Origin: UBA8514 sp050251415
GTDB taxonomy: Bacteria; Bacillota; Clostridia; Lachnospirales; Anaerotignaceae
Assembly (NCBI GenBank): GCA_050251415.1
Contig: JBFWMT010000004.1
Coordinates: forward strand, 1-61,896
DNA length: 61,896 nt
Direction: 5' to 3'
Shown here one piece after another: positions 16,912-26,092 of this stretch. The notes below the pieces were generated by a model that was not told where the DNA came from, did not search any database, and saw only the letters and a list, made by a program, of their open reading frames with translations. The position numbers were made by a program, and so were the translations under genes. The number at the start of each line of letters is the position of its first letter. Position 1 is the first letter of the stretch.

Positions 16912-17871
16912 ATGATGTATACAGGCAGAAGCAATATTAAAATCTTCTCTTGTAATGCTAATACAGATTTAGCAGCAGCTATTGCAAAGAATCTGGGACT
17001 TAACATTGGACAGTCTGAAGTAACACATTTCAGCGATGGTGAAATTTCTGTAAAAATTGATGAAACCATAAGAGGTGCTGATGTATTTATTATTCAGTCT
17101 ACATCACAGCCAGTTAATGATAACCTTATGGAACTTCTAATTATGATTGACGCCATGAAGCGTGCGTCAGCAGGAAGAATTACAGCTGTTATGCCATACT
17201 ATGGCTATGCAAGACAGGATAGAAAAGCAAGAGCAAGAGATCCAATTAGTGCGAAGCTTGTAGCGAACCTTATTACAACTGCTGGTGCAGACAGAGTCCT
17301 TACTATGGACCTCCACTGTGCACAAATCCAGGGATTTTTTGATATTCCGTTAGACCATCTTGTTGGGTTGCCTTTGCTTACAAACTATTACCGTGAAAAA
17401 TATGGCGATGACCTTAACAATTTTGTTGCAGTGTCACCAGACCTTGGCAGTGTAGGCAGAACAAGAGCATTTGCAACAAAGTTGGAAATTCCGATTGCCA
17501 TTATTGACAAGAGAAGACCGAAGGCAAATGTATCTGAAATTATGAACATAATAGGGAATGTTGAAGGCAAGAAGGTAATACTTGTTGACGACATGATTGA
17601 TACCGCAGGTACGATTGCAAACGCAGCCAATGCCCTTAAAGAAAGAGGAGCAGTTGAAGTTGATGCTTGCTGCACACACGCTGTGCTTTCAGGCCCTGCA
17701 ATTGAAAGAATTGAAAATTCCGCTATTTCGGAATTGATCGTGCTTAACACAATCAGTCTTTCAGCGGAAAAGAAAACAGGTAAAATAGTTGAACTTTCAG
17801 TTGCAAAGATTTTTGCAGAAGCAATTAATCGCATTCATGAAGGTACATCAGTTTCAAAATTATTTGATTAA
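16912..17871 (+). CDS. prs: Ribose-phosphate pyrophosphokinase
   Basis: A 319-residue PRPP synthetase. Shows FSDGEISVKIDE, the ATP-binding YGYARQDRKARARDPISAKL, DLHCAQIQGFF and the PRPP-binding loop VDDMIDTAGT. The ATG at 16912 follows GGGAGG by 10 bases; a TTG at 16882 would add ten residues not found in the family. Transcribed after glmU with about 110 bases between them and ending at a strong terminator. Confidence 0.96.
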   Translation: MMYTGRSNIKIFSCNANTDLAAAIAKNLGLNIGQSEVTHFSDGEISVKIDETIRGADVFIIQSTSQPVNDNLMELLIMIDAMKRASAGRITAVMPYYGYARQDRKARARDPISAKLVANLITTAGADRVLTMDLHCAQIQGFFDIPLDHLVGLPLLTNYYREKYGDDLNNFVAVSPDLGSVGRTRAFATKLEIPIAIIDKRRPKANVSEIMNIIGNVEGKKVILVDDMIDTAGTIANAANALKERGAVEVDACCTHAVLSGPAIERIENSAISELIVLNTISLSAEKKTGKIVELSVAKIFAEAINRIHEGTSVSKLFD

Positions 17872-17920
17872 AATTAAATTAGGATAGATGATAACTTGTG
17901 CCTATCTTTAAAAATTTTTT

Positions 17921-17960
17921 AAGGGTGTCATTGTTTTAAACAATGACACCCTTAATTTTC
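17921..17960 (+). terminator. Terminator after prs
   Basis: A perfect 15-bp stem (AAGGGTGTCATTGTT with its complement), 3-base loop, then TAATTTTCT. Confidence 0.85.
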
Positions 17961-18308
17961 TATTGTGTTTATTTGCTTAATCAAATTCCAATAAAATTTG
18001 TAAACGATATGATGGAAAAATTCAGTTGAATATGCTTAAAATTCCAAAGACTTTGTAATATTATTAACAAGTAAAAAGTCGTAATATACATATTGAATGG
18101 AAAAATTACGAAAATTATAGCGGTATAGTGGTAATACCACCGAATATCGGTTATTTTTTTCACAAATTATACGTTTTCCTATTGACAATTATTTAACTAT
18201 ATTGTATCTTATTACTAGAGTTTTATTTTGGATTTTATATCCAATAAAAATAATCTGTATTTGTGGATATAATAAAATTGAGGATATAATTTAGGGAGGA
18301 AATTTATA
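17961..18308 (+). promoter_or_regulatory. ldhA control region with twin inverted repeats
   Basis: A 350-base AT-rich gap with no coding frame. Two touching inverted repeats, GTGGTAATACCAC (18128-18140) and ACCGAATATCGGT (18139-18151), lie 30-54 bases upstream of the -35 box, a position suiting an activator. No Rex-type TTGTTAA...TTAACAA site was seen. Confidence 0.45.
18182..18210 (+). promoter_or_regulatory. SigA promoter of ldhA
   Basis: TTGACA, 17-base spacer, TATCTT; predicted start near 18217, giving a leader of about 90 nt. Confidence 0.6.
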
Positions 18309-19298
18309 ATGAAAATTGCATTTTATGACACCAAGGAATATGATAAAATTTGGTTTGAGAAGCTTGCCGTTGAATACGGACATGAAATAGTTTTTTATGA
18401 AAGCAGATTCATTGCGGATACTGCAATTCTTGCAAATGGATGCGATGTAGCTTGCCTTTTTGTTAATGACGTTATAGATGAAAAAGCAATAAACATGCTT
18501 AGTGATATGGGAGTTAAGGCAATTCTTTTAAGATGTGCAGGATATGATAACATAGACCTTAAAGCGTGTGAAGGCAAAATATCTGTTATGAGAGTACCAA
18601 GTTATTCTCCTACAGCAATTGCTGAGTATGCAGCAGCACTTTTCCTTACTCTTAACAGAAAAACGCATAAAGCATATACAAGAACACGCGAGTTTAACTT
18701 TAAAATTAGTGGTCTTATGGGCATGACATTAAGAGGAAAAACTGCTGGTGTTGTTGGCACGGGAAAAATTGGAAAGGTTATGATTGAAATTCTAAAGGGA
18801 TTTGGCATGAACATAGTTGCCTACGACCCATACCCAGATACAGCACTTGATGTTAATTATGTTACGCTGGATGAGTTGCTTAAAACCAGTGATGTAATTA
18901 CTTTGCATTGCCCACTTTCACCTGAAACAAGATATATTATAAATAAAAACAGCATTTCAAAAATGAAAGACGGCGTTTTTTTGGTGAATACATCAAGAGG
19001 CGGTCTTGTGGATACACAGGCGCTTAATGACGGACTTAGTGCAAACAAGTTTACAGGTGTTGCGTTGGATGTTTATGAGGAAGAAGACGAATATTTCTTT
19101 GAAGACCGTTCTAACGATATTATAAAGGATGATGAGCTTATTAAACTTATGGCTTATCCTAATGTGCTTATTACATCACATCAGGCATTTTTTACAAACG
19201 AAGCGCTGGAGGCTATCGCAAGAACAACTTATGATAACTTAAAAGCATTCATAGATGGGGCACCCCTTGAAAACGAAGTAAAATATCAAGCAAAATAA
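18309..19298 (+). CDS. ldhA: D-lactate dehydrogenase (LdhA type 2-hydroxyacid dehydrogenase)
   Basis: A 329-residue NAD-dependent enzyme reducing pyruvate to D-lactate. It tracks the E. coli LdhA pattern throughout: ALLFLTLNRKTHKAYTRTRE-like region, the nucleotide-binding GVVGTGKIGK, ISLHCPL-like TLHCPLSPETRY, VNTSRGGLVDTQAL, DVYEEEDEYFFEDRSNDII and the catalytic His in TSHQAFFTNEAL. Same length as LdhA. It has its own promoter, AGGGAGG site and a following hairpin, so it is an independent unit placed between prs and pth, which are adjacent or nearly so in B. subtilis. Confidence 0.92.
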   Translation: MKIAFYDTKEYDKIWFEKLAVEYGHEIVFYESRFIADTAILANGCDVACLFVNDVIDEKAINMLSDMGVKAILLRCAGYDNIDLKACEGKISVMRVPSYSPTAIAEYAAALFLTLNRKTHKAYTRTREFNFKISGLMGMTLRGKTAGVVGTGKIGKVMIEILKGFGMNIVAYDPYPDTALDVNYVTLDELLKTSDVITLHCPLSPETRYIINKNSISKMKDGVFLVNTSRGGLVDTQALNDGLSANKFTGVALDVYEEEDEYFFEDRSNDIIKDDELIKLMAYPNVLITSHQAFFTNEALEAIARTTYDNLKAFIDGAPLENEVKYQAK

Positions 19299-19328
19299 TA
19301 GACAAAAAACATAATATACATTACAATG

Positions 19329-19365
19329 AAATGACTCCTAGGTTTATCTGGGAGTCATTTGTTAT
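19329..19365 (+). terminator. Probable terminator after ldhA
   Basis: Stem AAATGACTCC/GGAGTCATTT with a 12-base loop; the T-run is partly inside the stem. Confidence 0.55.
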
Positions 19366-19392
19366 GTTCAAATGCACGGAGGTGTAAAGAAA

Positions 19393-19974
19393 ATGAAACT
19401 TATTGTAGGACTGGGAAACCCGGGAAAAAATTATGTGGGAACAAAGCATAACGTAGGGTTTGAGGTAATAGATTTAGTTGCAAAGGGAATAGGTACAAAT
19501 GTCAACAAAGTTAAGCATAAGGCAATGGTTGGGGATGGATTTATAGGCAGCGAAAAGGTTATTTTGCTAAAACCGCAAACATTTATGAACCTAAGCGGAG
19601 AAAGTGTTAAGGAAGCAGCGGCTTTTTACAAAATATCCATTGAAGATATTGTTATAGTTTATGATGATACAAGCCTGCCAGTTGGTGCAACACGTATACG
19701 CGAAAAAGGAAGTGCAGGCGGGCATAATGGTATGAAAAATATTATTGCTCACTTGGGGACTGATAATTTTACAAGAATACGTGTGGGCATAGGTGCAAAA
19801 CCTAATGGATGGGATTTGGCAGATTATGTGTTGAGCCATTTTGACAAAGACGACCAACCGTTAATTTTAGCAGGATACGAAAGAGCCGCAAAGGCTGTGG
19901 AGATACTTGTAAAAGAAGGAACACAGGCGGCTATGAACAAAACCAATTTATCCGCAAAGACCGATGTAAAATAA
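19393..19974 (+). CDS. pth: Peptidyl-tRNA hydrolase
   Basis: A 193-residue enzyme that recycles tRNA from peptidyl-tRNA. LIVGLGNPGKNYVGTKHNVG carries the key Asn9 and His19; also LLKPQTFMNLSGESV and GSAGGHNGMKNI. The ATG at 19393 has GGAGGTG 7 bases upstream; the frame is open seven codons further but without family sequence. Followed by a repeat-bearing gap and mfd. Confidence 0.96.
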   Translation: MKLIVGLGNPGKNYVGTKHNVGFEVIDLVAKGIGTNVNKVKHKAMVGDGFIGSEKVILLKPQTFMNLSGESVKEAAAFYKISIEDIVIVYDDTSLPVGATRIREKGSAGGHNGMKNIIAHLGTDNFTRIRVGIGAKPNGWDLADYVLSHFDKDDQPLILAGYERAAKAVEILVKEGTQAAMNKTNLSAKTDVK

Positions 19975-19998
19975 CGGTAACAAGGGCATTGACAAACC

Positions 19999-20056
19999 TT
20001 GGGCGTTGCCCAAACTAACTTGACAGGAAACCCTTGTGGGTGTTTGAGGGCAAAGC
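19999..20056 (+). repeat. Short copy of a structured intergenic repeat
   Basis: Contains TTGGGCGTTGCCCAAAC (19999-20015) and a block from GGAAACCC to GGGCAAAGC (20026-20055). Both blocks recur at 43633-43649 and 43790-43819, there about 140 bases apart rather than about 10. The first block folds as TTGGGC/GCCCAA. It lies in the pth-mfd gap. Confidence 0.7.
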
Positions 20057-20099
20057 CTTCAAAGTTTTGTTTTTTATAGAAAGAAAAGAGATGATTTAG

Positions 20100-23000
20100 T
20101 TGAATGCACTTATAACACCCCTTTTGGGACTTCAAGGCTTTAAAAACCTTGTTGAGGACATAAAAATAAAAAACACTCCTGTGCTTTTAACAGGTGTTAT
20201 TGATGTGCAAACTGTACACCTTATTGCGGGTGTTGAAGCTTGTGTTAACGCACCTAGCCTTATTGTTGTGGAAAATGAGCTTAAGGCAAAGGAAGTTTAT
20301 GAGGATTTGCGATTTTTTAATAAAAATGTTATGCACTATCCGGCAAGGGATTTTATTTTTTATAGTGCTGATGTACACAGCCGTGAAACGGATATGCAGC
20401 GTGCTAGAGTAGTGAATGCACTTATCAAGGATAAACGACCTACAGTGGTGCTTTCGGTGGAAGCCCTCTTTGACAGGCATGTAAAAAAAGAAGCCTTTGC
20501 AAAGCATATAATAACCATAAACGAAGGACAGGTATTAGATGTTGAAAAGCTGATTGAAAGCCTGGTGTTTATGGGCTATGAGCGTACCGAGCTTGTGGAG
20601 GGTGCAGGGCAGTTTTCTGTGCGAGGCGGTATTATAGATGTATTTTCACCTGTGGAAGAAACAGCAGTGCGTATTGAGATGTGGGACGATGAAGTTGATT
20701 CTATACGAACTATGGATTGTTATTCACAGCGTTCGCTGGAAAAAATTAAAAGTACTGAGTTTTTCCCAGCAGACCAGATAGTTTATGGAAAGGAAGAACT
20801 GGAAAATGCTCTCTTGTTACTGGAAAAGGAGTATAAGCGAACACGCACAGCTTTTGTAAAAAAGGAAATGGTGGAAGCAATTCAAAAGCTTGACGAACAT
20901 GTGGGAGAGGCAATAGAAAAGCTTAAAACCCAAAAGCATATAACAGGTGCAGGCAGTTTTATAGAATATTTTTATGATGACACCGTCAGTATACTTAGCT
21001 ATATGCCCCAGGATACTGTGATTTTTTATAATGAACCACAGCGAATTGCAAATCAGGCAGAAACTGTGTTTAGGCAGTTTGCAGAAAGCATTAAAAACCG
21101 AATAGAAAAGGGATATATGCTTAAAAAAGAAAGCGGTCTCATTTTTGATTATATAACAGTGCTTAAAATGGCAGAGGGTTACAGACAAGTTGTTTTAACC
21201 ACCATAACCAAGGCTGTTCGAGAATTTAACATAAAGGATATAATCAGTTTTGCAGTTAAAAGTACATCAGCTTTTAATAACCAAACCAATTTGTTTTGTG
21301 AGGAAATTACTGAATTAAAGAAGAATGGATATAGCATTTTAGTTCTAACAGGCAGTCAAAGCCGTGGTGAAAGACTTGTAAAAGAGCTGTTTGAACAAGG
21401 TATAACAGCAGGGTTTATAGAAAACTTAATCGATGCACAGCTTGCGCCAGGTACAGTAAGTGTATCTAGGGGAAGCCTTAGCCGTGGGTTTGAGTATCAG
21501 AATATTAAGCTTGCAGTGTACAGTGATCATGAGCTTTTTGACGAAAAGACCAGAAAAAAAGCAAGGAAGAAAAAGAAAACAGCTGCCTCTATTGAAAGCT
21601 TTACAGACCTAAAGGTAGGCGATTATGTTGTTCACCAAAGCCATGGTATAGGTGTTTTTAGAGGTTTGGAAAAAATTGTGGTAGATGGTGTAAATAAGGA
21701 CTATTTAAAGATAAGCTATTCAGATGGTGGAAGCTTGTTTGTGCCTGTTAACCAAATGGATGCCATACAAAAATATATTGGCAGCAATGCCGAGCATGTG
21801 AAGCTGAACAAACTTGGTGGACAGGACTGGGGCAAGGCAAAAGCAAAGGTTAGGGCGGCAGTTGCTATTTTAGCGCAGGATTTAATTAATCTTTATGCAA
21901 AGCGTCAGGCTGCATTGGGCTACCGATATTCCGAGGATAATTTGTGGCAAAAGGAGTTTGAGGAAACCTTTCCTTATGAGGAAACTGATGACCAGCTTTT
22001 AGCTATTGAGGATGTAAAAAGAGATATGGAAAGCGCAAGGGTAATGGACAGACTTGTGTGCGGGGATGTTGGCTACGGTAAAACGGAAGTTGCTATACGT
22101 GCCGCGTTTAAGGCGGTTCAGGATGGAAAGCAAGTGGCATATCTTGTACCAACAACTATCCTTGCACAACAGCACTTTAATACATTTATCCAAAGAATGA
22201 AGGATTATCCTGTAAAAATAGCTTTAATGAGCCGTTTCAGAACACCAAAACAGCAAAAAGAAACGATTAAAGAATTGGAAAAGGGATTTGTGGATATAGT
22301 TATAGGTACCCATAGAATTTTGTCTAAGGACGTTAAATTTAAAGATTTGGGCATGGTGATTGTGGATGAGGAGCAAAGATTCGGAGTTGCCCATAAAGAA
22401 AAATTGAAAGCGATGAAAGAAAATTTGGATGTTCTTACCCTAACTGCCACGCCTATTCCACGTACGCTTCACATGAGCCTTTCGGGTATTAGGGATATGA
22501 GTGTTTTGGAAGAACCACCACAGGAAAGACACCCTGTTCAGACTTATGTGATGGAAAACGACTCTGAATTTGTAAAAGATGCCATAAAAAGAGAGCTTGC
22601 ACGTGGCGGGCAAGTATATTATTTGCATAACCGAGTGGACAGTATTTCTCAGGAGGCATACAAGCTTCAAAAGCTAGTGCCAGAGGCAAATATTGCCTAT
22701 GCCCACGGGCAAATGACCGAGCGACAGCTTGAGGTCATTATGAAGGACTTTATTGAGGGCGAAATTGACGTTTTGGTATGTACAACAATTATAGAAACTG
22801 GGCTGGATATTAGAAATGTAAATACAATGATTATTCAGGATGCTGACAGAATGGGGTTAAGCCAGCTTTATCAGCTTAGAGGACGAGTAGGCAGAAGCAA
22901 CCGAATAGCATATGCCTATCTTATGTACCGCAGGGACAAGGTGCTTACAGAGGTTTCTGAAAAGAGACTTCAGACGATTAAGGAATTTACCGAGTTTGGC

Positions 23001-23630
23001 TCTGGCTTTAAAATAGCCATGAGGGATTTGGAAATTAGAGGTGCGGGCAATCTTTTAGGTGCACAACAGCATGGTCACATGGAGAGCGTTGGTTACGATA
23101 TGTATTGCAGACTATTGGACGAGGCTGTGAAGGAGCTTAGGGGCGAAGCGGTAGAGCAGGACTTTGAAACCACCATAGACCTAAATATAAACGCATATAT
23201 TCCACCATTCTATATTAAAAACGAAGAGCAGAAGCTTGAGATTTATAAGAAAATTTCCGTTATTGCCAATGCGGATGATTATTTTGATGTTCAAGAGGAA
23301 ATTGAGGATAGATATGGTAATTTGCCTAAAAGTGTTCAAATGCTTTTGGAAATTGTTTTGCTTAAGGTGGATGCACACAAGTTGGATATTGTATCTATAG
23401 CACAAAAGCAAACAAATATTTTAGTTATTTTTAGAGGGGATGCAAGCCTTGACCCATCTGTTATAATTAAGGTAGTAGCTAAACATCCAAGGCGTTATTT
23501 GTTTACGTCGGCAACAAATCCTTATATAACAATAAAAACAGGCGACATGACGGGTATGGATATTTTAAACAGCGTAAGAACTTTGATTGACGATATTAAA
23601 GCAATTAAAACAGAACAACTAGAAGGCTAA
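20100..23630 (+). CDS. mfd: Transcription-repair coupling factor Mfd
   Basis: A 1176-residue DNA translocase that removes stalled RNA polymerase and recruits UvrA. N-terminal UvrB-like part with GQFSVRGGIIDVFSP, the RNA-polymerase-interacting CarD-like domain (DLKVGDYVVHQSHGIGVFRG, about 500-560), then the RecG-like motor: Walker A GDVGYGKTEVA (about 655-665), DEEQ (756-759), TATPIPRTLHMSL and QLRGRVGRS, and a C-terminal TRCF domain. Start is a TTG just after AAAGAGATGAT. Full length. Followed closely by a secreted chaperone-like gene. Confidence 0.96.
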   Translation: MNALITPLLGLQGFKNLVEDIKIKNTPVLLTGVIDVQTVHLIAGVEACVNAPSLIVVENELKAKEVYEDLRFFNKNVMHYPARDFIFYSADVHSRETDMQRARVVNALIKDKRPTVVLSVEALFDRHVKKEAFAKHIITINEGQVLDVEKLIESLVFMGYERTELVEGAGQFSVRGGIIDVFSPVEETAVRIEMWDDEVDSIRTMDCYSQRSLEKIKSTEFFPADQIVYGKEELENALLLLEKEYKRTRTAFVKKEMVEAIQKLDEHVGEAIEKLKTQKHITGAGSFIEYFYDDTVSILSYMPQDTVIFYNEPQRIANQAETVFRQFAESIKNRIEKGYMLKKESGLIFDYITVLKMAEGYRQVVLTTITKAVREFNIKDIISFAVKSTSAFNNQTNLFCEEITELKKNGYSILVLTGSQSRGERLVKELFEQGITAGFIENLIDAQLAPGTVSVSRGSLSRGFEYQNIKLAVYSDHELFDEKTRKKARKKKKTAASIESFTDLKVGDYVVHQSHGIGVFRGLEKIVVDGVNKDYLKISYSDGGSLFVPVNQMDAIQKYIGSNAEHVKLNKLGGQDWGKAKAKVRAAVAILAQDLINLYAKRQAALGYRYSEDNLWQKEFEETFPYEETDDQLLAIEDVKRDMESARVMDRLVCGDVGYGKTEVAIRAAFKAVQDGKQVAYLVPTTILAQQHFNTFIQRMKDYPVKIALMSRFRTPKQQKETIKELEKGFVDIVIGTHRILSKDVKFKDLGMVIVDEEQRFGVAHKEKLKAMKENLDVLTLTATPIPRTLHMSLSGIRDMSVLEEPPQERHPVQTYVMENDSEFVKDAIKRELARGGQVYYLHNRVDSISQEAYKLQKLVPEANIAYAHGQMTERQLEVIMKDFIEGEIDVLVCTTIIETGLDIRNVNTMIIQDADRMGLSQLYQLRGRVGRSNRIAYAYLMYRRDKVLTEVSEKRLQTIKEFTEFGSGFKIAMRDLEIRGAGNLLGAQQHGHMESVGYDMYCRLLDEAVKELRGEAVEQDFETTIDLNINAYIPPFYIKNEEQKLEIYKKISVIANADDYFDVQEEIEDRYGNLPKSVQMLLEIVLLKVDAHKLDIVSIAQKQTNILVIFRGDASLDPSVIIKVVAKHPRRYLFTSATNPYITIKTGDMTGMDILNSVRTLIDDIKAIKTEQLEG

Positions 23631-23664
23631 AAGGCGATTTTTAAAACGAAAGTAGGTGATAAAG

Positions 23665-24612
23665 GTGCTTTATAAAAGATTATTTAATTTAATATTGGTG
23701 ACAATTGCCTTGGCGTTGCTTTCGGGCTGTGGGAAAACCAATAAAGTGTCGGAAAACGCCTTTATCACCATAAACAAAGATAGTTGTAGTGTTGAAGAAT
23801 ATATGGTTTATTTTGATGAGGCAAAGCGAAATTTTGAGGAAATAGGCGGTACAGATATTTGGGAAACAGACTTTGATGGACGCAGTGCAGTTGTTGTGGC
23901 AAAAGAAAGTGCCTTGAATTCAATGATAGCTGTAAAGGTATCCGCGCAAAAGGCAGAGGATTTTAATATAACTCTTTCAGAAGATGAGCAGCAGAAGGCA
24001 CAAACTGATGCCCAGGCAACCACACAAGCCGCTGTAAGAGAATATTCCAGTGCCTATGGAGAAGCAGCAGAGAAAATAATGCTTGAAAAAACCTTGTATT
24101 CCAAGGTTAGGGAAGCTGTAGTTAAGGATTATGTTATAAGTGAATCGGAATATGATGCTTATAGCGAAAGCTACTATGATGCAGTTGCAATGCAAATGAA
24201 GCGAATTACAGTTAAAGCAATGTTTTTCTTTGAAGAGACAACGGCAAATGAATTTTATAATAAAATTAAGAATGGTGAGAGTTTTGAAACTCTATTTGAG
24301 CAAAACAATGAAACAGGTGAAAACCGTGTTTTTCTGGCACGACAAAAAGACCTTGAGGGTGAACTTGCAGAGCTTATCGACACACAAACAGGCTTTGTTT
24401 CCCGTCCTATAGAGCTGGAAAATGTGTATGGTGTTTTTAAGGTGGTTAACATAGCTAAGGGTGAGGAAAACGAAATAATTCAGAAGCTTCGAGAAGACTA
24501 TACGAATACAATACACGAGCAGATATTTAGCAGTGAACTGGAAAAATGGATTTCAGCCTCAACTATAACCAAGGATGAAAGTGAATGGGAAAAAATTAAT
24601 ATTGATAGTTGA
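23665..24612 (+). CDS. Lipoprotein related to PrsA/SurA-type peptidyl-prolyl isomerases
   Basis: About 315 residues. Leader ends in lipobox LLSGC, so it is membrane-anchored outside the cell. A SurA-N-like helical part (about 60-180) is followed by a degenerate PpiC-like region (ITVKAMFFFEETTANEFYNK to ELENVYGVFKVVNI) and a final helix. The usual HILV and GGDLG motifs of active parvulins are missing, so it may be a chaperone without isomerase activity. GTG 23665 was preferred over GTG 23656 because AGGTG sits 6 bases before it. Downstream of mfd by 34 bases, probably co-transcribed, and closed by a terminator. Confidence 0.75.
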   Translation: MLYKRLFNLILVTIALALLSGCGKTNKVSENAFITINKDSCSVEEYMVYFDEAKRNFEEIGGTDIWETDFDGRSAVVVAKESALNSMIAVKVSAQKAEDFNITLSEDEQQKAQTDAQATTQAAVREYSSAYGEAAEKIMLEKTLYSKVREAVVKDYVISESEYDAYSESYYDAVAMQMKRITVKAMFFFEETTANEFYNKIKNGESFETLFEQNNETGENRVFLARQKDLEGELAELIDTQTGFVSRPIELENVYGVFKVVNIAKGEENEIIQKLREDYTNTIHEQIFSSELEKWISASTITKDESEWEKINIDS

Positions 24613-24667
24613 CAAATTCTTAAACACTGGTTACAATTAAACAGAATTTAATAGGTACAGCATAGTT

Positions 24668-24703
24668 ATGGGGCACACCACCACGGGTGTGGCCCATTTT
24701 TTA
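24668..24703 (+). terminator. Terminator after the PrsA-like gene
   Basis: Stem ATGGG.CACACC paired with GGTGTG.CCCAT (one G-G mismatch), then six T. Confidence 0.85.
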
Positions 24704-24750
24704 TTGTGCTTATGGAAAATATTGTAAGTTAATTAAGGGAGGACATTTTA

Positions 24751-25251
24751 ATGAATTCGAAAACAAAAAAGATGGTTTTAACAGCAGTTTTAGCGGCAGT
24801 GGGTTTTGTGCTTACACCAATTTTAAGAATACCTGGTTATGCCGCACCTATGCAACACCTTATTAACGTAACAGGAGTTGTTCTTTTGGGGCCTGTGTAT
24901 GGCTTTGCTTGTTCAGCGTTGCTAACGGCTATGAAGCTTATTATTATGGGTGAGGATTTATTTTCTATACCAGGCGGGCTTATAGGTGCATTTTTGGCGG
25001 CTGTGCTTTTTGCAAAAACTAAAGATATGTATTTTGCAGTGGCAGGGGAGGTTTTTGGTACAGGCATTTTGGGTGCAATGTGCTCGTATCCTCTTTCGGC
25101 ATTTTACTATGGCAATGCAGGGGTTTCCTTATTTACATACATACCTGCATTTTTAATAAGCACCTGTTTTGGAAGTGCGTGTGCCGTTATTCTTCTTAAA
25201 TTTATGAAAAAATCGGGACTTTTAGCTAAGTTACAAGGGGAGGCAAAATAA
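24751..25251 (+). CDS. thiW: ThiW, S component of a thiazole/thiamine-precursor ECF transporter
   Basis: A 166-residue protein with about five membrane segments and the ThiW signature IPGYAAPMQHLINVTGVVLL followed by SIPGGLIGAFLA. ThiW is the substrate-binding S component predicted to import hydroxyethylthiazole; the shared ECF energising module is not in the window. AGGGAGG precedes the ATG. thiM follows after one base, then thiE: uptake, phosphorylation and coupling of the thiazole moiety in order. Unusually, no TPP riboswitch core is visible upstream. Confidence 0.88.
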   Translation: MNSKTKKMVLTAVLAAVGFVLTPILRIPGYAAPMQHLINVTGVVLLGPVYGFACSALLTAMKLIIMGEDLFSIPGGLIGAFLAAVLFAKTKDMYFAVAGEVFGTGILGAMCSYPLSAFYYGNAGVSLFTYIPAFLISTCFGSACAVILLKFMKKSGLLAKLQGEAK

Positions 25252-25252
25252 A

Positions 25253-26092
25253 ATGGATTTTAATAAAACAGCAGAAATAGTATTTGAAAATATAGAAAAG
25301 GTTCAGCCTGTAATTCATAATATATCCAACATAGTGACTGTGAACGATTGTGCAAATGTTACTCTTGCCTGTGGCGGTGCACCTACCATGGCAGATAATC
25401 CACAAGAAGTTGAGGAGATAACAAGTATATGCAATGGGTTCGTTATAAACATGGGGCACATACATGATTATTTAGTGGAAAGCATGATACGGGCAGGTAA
25501 ACGAAGCAATTTGTTAGGGCACCCTGTTATTTTAGACCCCGTTGGTGCAGGAGCGGCAAAGGCGCGCAATGAAGTTCTATTTAAGCTGATGGACAACATA
25601 AAGTTTTCGGTAATACGAGGTAATATTTCGGAAATTAAGTATTTGGCAACAGGTAGCGGTTCTGCAAAAGGTGTGGATGCTGATGCAAGTGACCTTATTA
25701 CAGATGAAAATATTGAAAGCGTCATTGCTTTTGCTAAAAAATTAAGCCAAAAAACAGGCGCGGTTATTGCTATAAGTGGCGAAACTGATATAATAGCAGA
25801 TGAGAAAAAAGCTTACGTAATTAGAAACGGACATGCACAAATGGGTAGGGTTACTGGCACTGGATGTATGCTTTCCAGTGTGTTGGGCGTTTTTTGTGGA
25901 GCGAATCCAGAAAATATCTTAGAGGCGTCAGCAGTGGCTGTAAGTGCATATGGCTATGCAGGGGAACTTGCCTATGAGAAAATGGTTCAAACAGATGGCG
26001 GAACAGGCAGTTTCCGCATGTACTTAATTGATTATGTAAGCAAAATGAATGCACAACTTCTTAAGGGGGGAGCAAAGGTTGAAATTAGATAA
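25253..26092 (+). CDS. thiM: Hydroxyethylthiazole kinase
   Basis: A 279-residue ribokinase-like kinase phosphorylating hydroxyethylthiazole in thiamine salvage. Seen: PVIHNISNIVTVNDCANVTL, GGAPTMADNPQEVEEI, LDPVGAGAAKARN, RGNISEI and the catalytic MGRVTGTGCMLSS. The gene starts one base after thiW and overlaps thiE by 14 bases, so the three are translated together. Confidence 0.95.
   Translation: MDFNKTAEIVFENIEKVQPVIHNISNIVTVNDCANVTLACGGAPTMADNPQEVEEITSICNGFVINMGHIHDYLVESMIRAGKRSNLLGHPVILDPVGAGAAKARNEVLFKLMDNIKFSVIRGNISEIKYLATGSGSAKGVDADASDLITDENIESVIAFAKKLSQKTGAVIAISGETDIIADEKKAYVIRNGHAQMGRVTGTGCMLSSVLGVFCGANPENILEASAVAVSAYGYAGELAYEKMVQTDGGTGSFRMYLIDYVSKMNAQLLKGGAKVEIR

Noticed and set aside
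24613..24750. TPP riboswitch ahead of thiW
   Set aside because: The only strong structure is a GC-rich terminator hairpin; the conserved TPP core motifs are not visible.
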